Shown piece by piece: positions 8,663 to 16,352 of a DNA stretch of 61,609 bases (within the stretch, counting starts at the first letter, position 1; the number at the start of each line of letters is the position of its first letter). The notes below the pieces were generated by a model. That model did not search any database. It was not told the DNA's origin and was given only the letters and a program-made list of their open reading frames with translations. The DNA is from an uncultured Clostridia bacterium (GTDB lineage: Bacteria; Bacillota; Clostridia; TANB77; CAG-508), in NCBI GenBank assembly GCA_944388935.1, contig CALXKK010000009.1, forward strand, positions 1 to 61,609, in the 5' to 3' direction. Made by a program: the position numbers and the translations under genes.

Positions 8663-9103
8663 CTATTTCTTTAATATTTTCTTGAAAAAATTAATTATTT
8701 TTATGTACCATTTTTCAGGTTTTGTTGGTAAGTTTTCGTATTCTCGTTTTTCTTCTATATTTTTAGCATAATTATTAGTTCTATTTGCAAAATTCACTTT
8801 AGACTTTTCTTGTAATGCTTCTTTTTCTTTTCTTAACTCTTGGCTATCTAAAGCAATTAATCTTTCTTTTTCTTGTTTACTACATAAATAATCCCTGTAA
8901 ATTAGAGAAAGTATTACTTTAGTTTCTTTGGATATCTGCGTTTTAAAGTCTTTTGAATAATCTATTTTAGGTGCATAATTAATCTCTTTTTCATTTTTTA
9001 TAAAATCCTTGAAATTATTTGGTATTTTTTCTTGCATTTGTTTATCCATATGATTTATAACATCATACACCTCACAAAATGCTTGTCTCGTTGCATTTTC
9101 CAT
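8663..9103 (-). CDS. Uncharacterised 146-residue protein
   Basis: No named family is recognised. It is soluble and predicted mostly helical, with no signal peptide. The most distinctive stretch is VILSLIYRDYLCSKQEKERL (about residues 83-102), followed by a charged helix RKEKEALQEKSK. The C-terminus is an amphipathic, basic segment, WYIKIINFFKKILKK, which could touch a membrane. It sits 45 bases downstream of the 759-residue gene on the same strand and is probably co-transcribed. The neighbours suggest a shared job, but none of the four genes gives a functional clue. Confidence 0.65.
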   Translation of the reverse strand: MENATRQAFCEVYDVINHMDKQMQEKIPNNFKDFIKNEKEINYAPKIDYSKDFKTQISKETKVILSLIYRDYLCSKQEKERLIALDSQELRKEKEALQEKSKVNFANRTNNYAKNIEEKREYENLPTKPEKWYIKIINFFKKILKK

Positions 9104-9148
9104 ATTTTCCTCATTTCTTCGTTTTATTATTTTTCTTAAATATATTAT

Positions 9149-11428
9149 TTATCTAGATTCATCAGTTTTTCCTGCTCTTATTATACTTTTAATTTTTTGA
9201 AACACTCTTTTTAATTTTCTACTTTCTCTTTGTCTTTCCATAGGCTTAATTTCTTCATATACCGCTACTAAATCACTCATTGAAACTCCTCCGGCTTTTC
9301 CTGTATTTTCTCCATTCTTTAAATCTGATTTTGAATCCGTCTTTGGCTCAAATTTAGTTTCTCCATCCAAACCTGATTTTGTCTCTCCATTTGAATCTAC
9401 ATCTCTAGACAAAATAAATATTACATCATTAATAGTTAATTCCTCTAAAATTCCTAGTTCTTCATCCATTTCACTACAAAAGTTAGGTTCAGTTACTCTA
9501 TTATTTCTTATTTTTTGTGCTAGTTCTAATTTTACCTCTGGAGCTCCTGTTTCTTGATATTCTTTAAACAATTTTTGTGCTTTTTCTTTTTCTGATGCTA
9601 AACATTCATCTTCATCTATTACAACAATTGGTAAACCACCAAAATCCTTTGATGCTTTTTGTGCTTGCTCTAAATTATGCATACTTCCTTTTTGTTTAAA
9701 TACAACTATATAATCTGGTTGTTTCCTTTGCCCTTGTTGTATTCTTCTAAAATCCATTTCATTATATATTCGTGTTTGATTTATTTGACTTTCTGGTGCT
9801 AAATATCTTTCACTTTTATTTGAAGCTCTAGGCTCTAAATCATCGCTATTTGAAAAAGTAGACAAATTGCTAGGTCCAGCTAAAACTAAAGAATCTTCTT
9901 TAATATCTGCAAAACCATAACATACTAATGGAACTTTTGCATGTCCTAACATATCATTTCTTATATATGATGCACAGAAAAATTGTGAAACTAGTGACGG
10001 TCTATTCCAGTCTTCTTTAAAATTATCACTAAAATCTAACGCATCAGCGTAATATGCTCCAACAGAAGTAATTATCATTTTAAAATCTGTTCCTGCACTA
10101 TACATATTTTCCATGCCTGGAATCTTTTTTGCATCTTCCACTCTAAATAAATCTTTATTATATAGTTTCCAATATTCCGTTTTTAGCATTCTTTCCATTA
10201 GTAATGGACTAACTTTCTCTAAACCTTCTACATTGTCATATAATTGTTTTAATACTTCTGGATCTCTTGTATCTATAATTGCTTGCAAACTTTTTATATA
10301 TGATTTTAAATCTTTATCTCCTATTTTATCTATATCTTCTCCAAATTTCTTAATTAAATCATATGTTTCTTGCCAAGATTGACCAAATATTGTTAAAAGT
10401 ACAGCTTCCTTTTTTTCTCTTTCTTTTGGACTATTAATTAAACTTTCGCACTTTTCTCTTTTTATTTGATGAAAATTTTCTACATCTTGATATGTTTTTA
10501 TATCAAAACTGTTTGGATGAATTAATATTGGCGACAATCTAATATAATCAATATCTTCTTGATCTTTTAAACTTGAAACTAACTCTGAGTAATCTCCTAT
10601 ATTGGTTAATAGCCTATTGGCAAGTGGTGTCCATTCTTCTCCCTTCGTTTCTTCTAAAAATGTATCTATAATTTTTGCAACAGTATTTAATTCTATATCA
10701 CTTAATTGTAAAACCTCTTCAACTACTTCTGGGTATGAGGCAATTTGAGCTACCTTTTCTATTCCAAGTAAATTAATATATTTTTTACCAAAAATTCTAA
10801 AATCATCTTTTAAAATTTCTTCATTTCCTTCGAATATTCTTTTAATTTCTTTTCTATCTTCCTCATCTTCTACCTCTATATTTACGAAATCGCCAAAATG
10901 TTGTTGTATCTCTTCTAAAGTAGCAAAATTTATCCTATAGAATCTACATACCTCCGGTCCTGCTTCTTTTAATATTTCCCATCTATCTTCTTCTGGCAAT
11001 TTTCTAATTATAAGTGTCAAATCGTTATTATCTAGACCATATCTTTCTGGATCTTTAACTATTTTATTTGTGTACTCTGGCTCATTTATTTTTAATATTA
11101 AATTTCTAATAATGTCTTTTTTTAAACCATATTCTTGATAATCTTGGATAATTGCTTTCAAATATTCTTTATCGAAAATTTCAGGAAAATCAATAACAAG
11201 TTCCCCTATTACTTCTTTATCTTTTGTTTTTATGTATTCCACTGCTTTACTATTTTGCTTTATTAAATTAGTAATTTGTTTATCCAAACTAGCTGTCCAT
11301 TCAACAAAATTAAATTCATCTAATGAATATGATATTCCCATTCTATCCAACCATGCTTCAAGTTTGGTATCATCCATATTATTTCCTAAATAAGCTTCTA
11401 AAAAATCATCTATATCTTTCTCTTGCAT
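9149..11428 (-). CDS. Uncharacterised large soluble protein, 759 residues
   Basis: No family is recognised with confidence. The first 430 residues are helical and acidic, with repeated Glu/Asp-Ile/Leu segments. The second half looks like a compact alpha/beta domain: SQFFCASYIRNDMLG near 480, VCYGFADIKEDSLVLAGPSN near 500, YNEMDFRR near 560, PDYIVVF near 573 and GGLPIVVIDEDECL near 597. That order of strands and a conserved-looking YNEM box suggest an enzymatic domain. The last 100 residues are low-complexity (GDESKSD-rich) with a basic tail. There is no signal peptide or membrane segment. It lies 64 bases downstream of the 588-residue gene. It could be an effector-like or phage-defence protein, but that is only a guess. 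Confidence 0.6.
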   Translation of the reverse strand: MQEKDIDDFLEAYLGNNMDDTKLEAWLDRMGISYSLDEFNFVEWTASLDKQITNLIKQNSKAVEYIKTKDKEVIGELVIDFPEIFDKEYLKAIIQDYQEYGLKKDIIRNLILKINEPEYTNKIVKDPERYGLDNNDLTLIIRKLPEEDRWEILKEAGPEVCRFYRINFATLEEIQQHFGDFVNIEVEDEEDRKEIKRIFEGNEEILKDDFRIFGKKYINLLGIEKVAQIASYPEVVEEVLQLSDIELNTVAKIIDTFLEETKGEEWTPLANRLLTNIGDYSELVSSLKDQEDIDYIRLSPILIHPNSFDIKTYQDVENFHQIKREKCESLINSPKEREKKEAVLLTIFGQSWQETYDLIKKFGEDIDKIGDKDLKSYIKSLQAIIDTRDPEVLKQLYDNVEGLEKVSPLLMERMLKTEYWKLYNKDLFRVEDAKKIPGMENMYSAGTDFKMIITSVGAYYADALDFSDNFKEDWNRPSLVSQFFCASYIRNDMLGHAKVPLVCYGFADIKEDSLVLAGPSNLSTFSNSDDLEPRASNKSERYLAPESQINQTRIYNEMDFRRIQQGQRKQPDYIVVFKQKGSMHNLEQAQKASKDFGGLPIVVIDEDECLASEKEKAQKLFKEYQETGAPEVKLELAQKIRNNRVTEPNFCSEMDEELGILEELTINDVIFILSRDVDSNGETKSGLDGETKFEPKTDSKSDLKNGENTGKAGGVSMSDLVAVYEEIKPMERQRESRKLKRVFQKIKSIIRAGKTDESR

Positions 11429-11492
11429 TTTTACCTCTAATTTTATTTTAATATCTTTTGTTTTCTACCATTTCTCAGTCGCAAAACTAATT

Positions 11493-13259
11493 TTATCTTT
11501 CGCCATCATCTATATCTGGCCTTACAGTAACACTTCTATTTCTTATCTCTTCTTTTTTCTTTTCAAGTAAACTATATGCTTTAGGCACATTCTCTGCTTG
11601 TGCATATAATCCTAAATTCATTCCTAGATTTCCAAAATCATCACAATGTATTCCATCTTCTACTCTAACTTTTTTTGCAATATCAGTTATATCAGATCCA
11701 TCTATCTTAAGACTAACATGAGTTTTGCTGCCAACTAAATTAGCATCAAATGGCACTACACTTTGTAATGTTTCACAGGCTAATTGATTTTTAAATTGAT
11801 ATAATTCACCCAATTGCATAGAACTAATTTGGTCAAAAGAAGGACGTGGCAATTTAGCATATTTTCTTGCATATTCTTGTTGCATCTCAAAAATTTCATT
11901 TACTAAATCTGTATCTATTGAATTAGGAAGTTCTTCTGGTCTTTCACGAATACATTTTATATCACTTAAAACTTCTTCATCACTTGCAAATGTATATCCT
12001 CCATCTTCAGTTCTCCTTAATCCTGAACCAATAACAAACTTTGCTACTTTTAAATATTCTAGTTTTTGATCTTTGGATAATTCTCTATTACCTAAACATA
12101 ATGTTTCTTGTTCAGGACTTATTAAATAATTAGTTCCAATATTAGCAACTCCTACATCTACAATTGGTGCTAGTTCTTCTACAGAAAACACATGTGGCTC
12201 ATTAGGAAAATATGTATTATCTTTTACGAAATTTATTGCTCTATCTCTATTTCCTAAAAAATATTCTGCATCATGCCTTGCTGAAGCTGAATGTCCTGGA
12301 TAATTTGGATCCGTCTGAAAAATTTCATAGCCATTTATTTTCAAAAAATTTTTTAAACAAAAAGTAGGATCTCCATCATAATAAACAATGTTATATTTAT
12401 CCAAATCATCTTTATGGACCGGTATTTTTCCTTTATCTTGAAGTCTTACCATTATTACAGCATTTTTAGAAAGTTTAATGTTTGTTCCTTTTGTCCAGGT
12501 ATCTGATGGATTATAACTCTCTATTTCATCTTGATGTACATCATATCTATCAATTACTATATAACTTGGATTATCCCATTTTCCTTCACCAGCACCAGTA
12601 TTTTCGACTCTATTGTTAATAGTACAATGTACTTCGTGTCTATGTACTAAATTCCTAACTTCTTTTTTTACTCCATGATATTCCATAGTAACCGGATATC
12701 CAATTTTTTCTCCATTATAATCTGATAAAATCACATTGTCCTTTGGAAAAAAATTAGTACAATGAACTAATACTTTTTTCCCTGGCTCCACTTGAGTTGA
12801 ATTAGCTAACTCAGAAGGTTGTATTAAGCCCATTGCTTTATCTGTTATGACTAGTTCTCCATCAACTTCTTGCATACATCCTGGCATTTCTGGTGTTTGA
12901 CTTAATTCTTGATTCTTTTTATTTAATGATTCGCTTAAAGCTGCTTGTTTTCCTTCTAGCTTAGCTACCTCCGATTGTAAATCTTTCAATTGTTGTTCTT
13001 TTTCTGCTATTTGCCTACTTGCATTAAAGTAATTGCCCCTACGAAATAGGCTGGCTATTCTGGAAAAAATACCAGCTTTTTGTTTAACAACTAATGCCTT
13101 AGAGCTTTCTTCTTCATATATTTTTATTAAATCTTTTTTAAAGTTTAAATCTCCTTCTATACTAGGCGCTTTTTTTAATAATCTTTGTATTTCTTGTTCT
13201 AATGCTTTTCTACTTTGTATATCTGCAACCGCTCTTTTTACACTAAAATCTTGTAACAT
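11493..13259 (-). CDS. Uncharacterised coiled-coil protein, 588 residues
   Basis: First gene of the unknown cassette, with an AAAGGAG site and an extended -10 promoter. Residues 1-60 are helical. About 75-120 form a coiled coil (EKEQQLKDLQSEVAKLEGK). From about 155 there is a beta-rich domain with KKVLVHCTNFFPKDNVIL near 160, LVHRHEVHC near 200 (three His and one Cys, suggesting metal binding) and GKWDNPSYIVIDRYDVH near 225. A helical C-terminal part follows. No signal peptide is present. The family is not recognised. The His/Cys box suggests, but does not prove, a hydrolase or metal site. Confidence 0.6.
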   Translation of the reverse strand: MLQDFSVKRAVADIQSRKALEQEIQRLLKKAPSIEGDLNFKKDLIKIYEEESSKALVVKQKAGIFSRIASLFRRGNYFNASRQIAEKEQQLKDLQSEVAKLEGKQAALSESLNKKNQELSQTPEMPGCMQEVDGELVITDKAMGLIQPSELANSTQVEPGKKVLVHCTNFFPKDNVILSDYNGEKIGYPVTMEYHGVKKEVRNLVHRHEVHCTINNRVENTGAGEGKWDNPSYIVIDRYDVHQDEIESYNPSDTWTKGTNIKLSKNAVIMVRLQDKGKIPVHKDDLDKYNIVYYDGDPTFCLKNFLKINGYEIFQTDPNYPGHSASARHDAEYFLGNRDRAINFVKDNTYFPNEPHVFSVEELAPIVDVGVANIGTNYLISPEQETLCLGNRELSKDQKLEYLKVAKFVIGSGLRRTEDGGYTFASDEEVLSDIKCIRERPEELPNSIDTDLVNEIFEMQQEYARKYAKLPRPSFDQISSMQLGELYQFKNQLACETLQSVVPFDANLVGSKTHVSLKIDGSDITDIAKKVRVEDGIHCDDFGNLGMNLGLYAQAENVPKAYSLLEKKKEEIRNRSVTVRPDIDDGER

Positions 13260-13295
13260 ATTTTTTCTCCTTTGTATAAAAATACTTACAACTAG

Positions 13296-13304
13296 ATTAT
13301 ATCA
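13296..13304 (-). promoter_or_regulatory. Extended -10 promoter of the unknown cassette
   Basis: On the minus strand TGATATAAT is an extended -10 element, 37 bases before the ATG at 13259. The -35 region (GTGCAA) is weak. The transcript probably carries all four cassette genes down to the terminator at 8454-8481. Confidence 0.55.
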
Positions 13305-13457
13305 TAAATTTAATTTATTGCACTGTTTATTTTATATATTTATTTCTTTCCATCCCACTGAATCAGTTATTCTTTTTTAATTAATTTTATTATACCATTT
13401 AAATCCACATCTTTAAATTATATGATAAATTCTTCTTTAATCTTATCTAAAAATTAC

Positions 13458-13499
13458 AAAAAAAATAGTAGTATCTAATTAATTTTAGATACTACTATT
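13458..13499 (-). terminator. Terminator of the tRNA cluster
   Basis: Perfect 14-base arms 13464-13477 and 13486-13499. On the minus strand the hairpin follows the tRNA-Phe CCA end by one base and runs into a T tract. Confidence 0.85.
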
Positions 13500-13500
13500 T

Positions 13501-13576
13501 TGGTGCCTCGAACGGGAATCGAACCAGTGACACAGGGATTTTCAGTCCCTTGCTCTACCAACTGAGCTATCGAGGC
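13501..13576 (-). tRNA. tRNA-Phe (GAA)
   Basis: 76 bases with encoded CCA. The acceptor stem GCCTCGA pairs at the ends, the T-loop is GGTTCGATTCC, and the anticodon loop CTGAAAA gives anticodon GAA. It is last in a three-tRNA cluster that ends at a strong terminator. Confidence 0.96.
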
Positions 13577-13586
13577 TTATTATATA

Positions 13587-13625
13587 TTGTGGAAAAGTAT
13601 TAAAATAAAAAATACTTTTCCACAA
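13587..13625. repeat. Perfect 15-base inverted repeat between tRNA-Asp and tRNA-Phe
   Basis: TTGTGGAAAAGTATT (13587-13601) is complementary to 13611-13625 across a 9-base A-rich spacer. It lies inside the tRNA cluster, so it is either an internal (partial) terminator or a processing hairpin. T runs exist on both sides, which leaves the direction open. Confidence 0.7.
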
Positions 13626-13645
13626 TTTTTTCCTATATAAAAAAA

Positions 13646-13722
13646 TGGCGACCCGAAACGGGCTCGAACCGTCGACCTCTAGCGTGACAGGCTAGCGTTC
13701 TAACCAACTGAACTACCGGGCC
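13646..13722 (-). tRNA. tRNA-Asp (GTC)
   Basis: 77 bases with encoded CCA. Acceptor GGCCCGG, D-loop AGTTCAGTTGGTTAGAA, and anticodon loop CTGTCAC giving anticodon GTC. Stems are complete, with two G-T pairs in the acceptor. Confidence 0.96.
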
Positions 13723-13733
13723 ATAAAGAAAAG

Positions 13734-13809
13734 TGGTGGTCGCTACAGGGCTCGAACCTGTGACCCCCTGCTTGTAAGGCAGATGCTCTCCCAGCTGAGC
13801 TAAGCGACC
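13734..13809 (-). tRNA. tRNA-Val (TAC)
   Basis: 76 bases with encoded CCA. Acceptor GGTCGCT/AGCGACC, anticodon loop CTTACAA giving anticodon TAC, and T-arm CAGGTTCGAGCCCTG. It is the first gene of the cluster. The CCA end lies 11 bases before tRNA-Asp. Confidence 0.96.
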
Positions 13810-14020
13810 ATTTCTTCCGACGAGATTTAGTATACTATGTTTTTAATTCTCTGTCAATACCTTTTTTACATTTTTTTAAAATTTTAACATTTTTTTCTTA
13901 ATTATCAAATTAATCCACTAACGAAATCCCTAATTATATTTTGCAAATCATAATTTTACAAATCTACATATCCAATAAACAGGGATTTTAGGATTGTCCC
14001 TAAATCCCTATTTACTAGAA

Positions 14021-14048
14021 AGAAAAAAGGTCTTGCGACCTTTTTTTT
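14021..14048 (-). terminator. Terminator of the HU gene
   Basis: AAAAAAGGTC (14023-14032), loop TTGC and GACCTTTTTT (14037-14046). It lies 36 bases past the HU stop codon. A second, imperfect inverted repeat (AGGGATTTTAGG/CCCTAAATCCCT, 13981-14009) lies further downstream without a T tract. Confidence 0.85.
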
Positions 14049-14083
14049 AATATGAATTCATATTTAATATATAAAAATTCAAA

Positions 14084-14362
14084 TTATTTTTTGTTTACTA
14101 AATCTTTTAAAGCTTTTCCAGCTTTGAATACTGGAGCTTTTGATGCAGGTATTTTAATTTCTTCTTTAGTTTGAGGATTTCTTCCTTTTCTAGCAGCTCT
14201 TTTTCTAACTTCGAAAGATCCAAATCCAACTAATTGAACTTTATCACCTTTTACTAAAGATTCTGTAATTACATCTACAAATGCATTTACTGATGCTTCA
14301 GCACTTTTTTTTGTTTCTCCTGTTTTTGCAGCGATTGCTGCGATTAAATCAGCTTTGTTCAT
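14084..14362 (-). CDS. hup: DNA-binding protein HU
   Basis: Small histone-like protein that bends and compacts DNA as a dimer. The 92 residues carry the HU/IHF signature [20 protein letters not shown] in the DNA-gripping arm, with N-terminal helices [11 protein letters not shown] typical of HU. The AGGAGG site is 8 bases before the ATG. It is monocistronic, followed by a strong terminator. The length and the absence of extensions make it an ordinary HU rather than IHF. Confidence 0.97.
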   Translation of the reverse strand: MNKADLIAAIAAKTGETKKSAEASVNAFVDVITESLVKGDKVQLVGFGSFEVRKRAARKGRNPQTKEEIKIPASKAPVFKAGKALKDLVNKK

Positions 14363-14528
14363 TTAAATTACCTCCTAAATACTTTGTGTTTATGTAGTGC
14401 TTTCAAATGCCTACTAAATCTTATATTCGCCAATTTTTACTAAAATCCTTCTTTTTTTTTATTATTTTTTGTTCAAACCTTATTCTCTCTAAGAACAGCT
14501 GTCTTTTTTTACCAATATTTCTAACATT

Positions 14529-16169
14529 CTATTTTGCCTTTTCTTTATATATACCAAGCTTTTCAAGGATTTTATATATCTTTTGGCCATAAGGAATCAT
14601 ATAAAATTCTTCTTTTGATAAAATTTTCAAAGCAACTACAGATATCACATAAATTATAACTGCAAATATAATCGCTATTAGTGTTGCCAATGATTGTGAT
14701 ATTATTCCTGAAAGAACATTATATATAAATAATGAACATACAGACATTATTGCTGTCGCAATTAATGGTTTTATTAAGAAATTTTTTATTGTTAAACTTA
14801 ATTTAACATTTTTTCTTAATGTTGTAAAAGCTATTGTAAAAGCTATCATATGACATACAACAGTACCAATTGCTGCACCGTTTGCCCCAAACATAGGATT
14901 AGAAACTAAAGCTAAATTTATAAAAAGTTTTGCAATCATTCCACAACACAAGGAAATAGCAGGTACCAATACTTTTCCAATACCTTGTAATGTTCCATTA
15001 ATTGTTTGATCTAATATAATAAATATTATTGAAAGTGATGATATTTGTAATAATAATTCTCCATCTGGTTGTGCTGGATATAATAAATGTAATATTTGAT
15101 TAGCAAAAATTATCATTCCAACTGTACATGGAAGACCTATTAACATACTAGCCATTAGTGAAAAAGACACTCTTTTTGTAGTAGTTTCCTTATCTCCTTT
15201 TGCTATTGCAGCAGAGATTGTTGGTACTAGTGCTGTTGCAAAAGCAATATTAATTGATAACGGTAAAGATGTTAATGTATCTACCTTACCGCCCAAAATT
15301 CCATATTGAGCTTTTGCGTCTGTTTCTGTCATAAATTTCTTAAGTCCACCTACAACAGTAAATGAATCTATATTTTTGTTAAAAGAAGACATTATAGAAC
15401 TTAATGACATTGGTATTGAAACGCTTAATATTTTCTTAACAATAGTTTTTACATTTTGATATTTATAGTTTACTGTTTCTTTTAACTCTTTAATTCTTTC
15501 ATTTCTGGTCAATCTATAAAATCTTACTAAATACATAAAACTCATAAATATTGATAATGTTGTTGCAACGTTTGCTGCTGCTGCCATCCATACAGTATTT
15601 GCATTAGTCACTTTAGAAACAATTTCTACTATTACTATAACAAAAATAGTTTTATATACTTGTTCCAAAGTTTGAGATCTTGCTGTTACTCTCATTGCCT
15701 GTTTTCCATTACAATAACCTCTAAGTACTGCTGACACAGTAACGAAAAATACTGCTGGCGATAATGTAACTAACGTGTATTTTGCTTCTGGTATGTTAAG
15801 CCAATATTTTGCAATTACATCGGCTCCAAAGAACAATAATAATGTTCCTGTTAATCCTATAATAGCAAAAACTGCTAATGCTACTTTGAATATTCTAAGT
15901 GCACCTTTATGATCTCCCTTAGCTGTTCTTTCTGCCACTAATTTAGATATAGCATTTGGTACACCAATTGACGATAATGTAAGTAATAATGCATATATTT
16001 GATATGAACCGGAGTAAATCGCATTTCCTTGGTCTCCAAAACCATTTTTATTAGTAAGATATAAATTATATACTAAACCGAGTAATTTAATAAGAACTTG
16101 AGAAAACATTAGTGAAAGTACTGCTTGCATAAATCCTTCTTTCAGTACTTTATTTTTTTGTTTTTTCAT
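14529..16169 (-). CDS. SpoVB/MurJ-family polysaccharide flippase
   Basis: Polytopic membrane protein of the MOP superfamily (MVF/PST branch), expected to flip lipid-linked saccharides, such as lipid II or spore-cortex precursors, to the outer face. It is 546 residues long with about 14 membrane segments. It opens with a basic N-terminus and FMQAVLSLMFSQVLIKLLGL, and carries the charged loop GQGIGK-like LQGIGKVLVP near 395. In B. subtilis the sporulation member is SpoVB. Several homologues exist per clostridial genome, so an exact symbol is withheld. It is divergent from the coupling-ATPase gene. Confidence 0.82.
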   Translation of the reverse strand: MKKQKNKVLKEGFMQAVLSLMFSQVLIKLLGLVYNLYLTNKNGFGDQGNAIYSGSYQIYALLLTLSSIGVPNAISKLVAERTAKGDHKGALRIFKVALAVFAIIGLTGTLLLFFGADVIAKYWLNIPEAKYTLVTLSPAVFFVTVSAVLRGYCNGKQAMRVTARSQTLEQVYKTIFVIVIVEIVSKVTNANTVWMAAAANVATTLSIFMSFMYLVRFYRLTRNERIKELKETVNYKYQNVKTIVKKILSVSIPMSLSSIMSSFNKNIDSFTVVGGLKKFMTETDAKAQYGILGGKVDTLTSLPLSINIAFATALVPTISAAIAKGDKETTTKRVSFSLMASMLIGLPCTVGMIIFANQILHLLYPAQPDGELLLQISSLSIIFIILDQTINGTLQGIGKVLVPAISLCCGMIAKLFINLALVSNPMFGANGAAIGTVVCHMIAFTIAFTTLRKNVKLSLTIKNFLIKPLIATAIMSVCSLFIYNVLSGIISQSLATLIAIIFAVIIYVISVVALKILSKEEFYMIPYGQKIYKILEKLGIYKEKAK

Positions 16170-16281
16170 TTTTTTATCCTTTCTTTTTTCTATTGTATTA
16201 AACTAAAACATATTATATTAATAAATTTCATTACAATCAAGTATTGTATAATACTTTTTTTAATAAAATCTACCAAATATC

Positions 16282-16310
16282 TTGTTTTTTTCCTTATTTT
16301 ATAGGATAAT
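16282..16310 (+). promoter_or_regulatory. Possible promoter of the coupling-ATPase gene
   Basis: TTGTTT (16282-16287), 17 bases, GATAAT (16305-16310), 43 bases before the TTG start codon at 16353. Confidence 0.35.
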
Positions 16311-16352
16311 ATATATGTATAATTACAAATAAAATGAAAGTGGTGGCATGTT

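Noticed and set aside
8423..8674. Plus-strand Leu/Phe-rich frame after the PHP gene
   Set aside because: It overlaps the terminator and is the shadow of the Lys/Glu-rich minus-strand gene, a typical false hydrophobic frame in polypurine DNA.
13033..13380. Plus-strand 115-codon frame opposite the 588-residue gene
   Set aside because: No ribosome binding site, and it is antisense to a better-supported gene.
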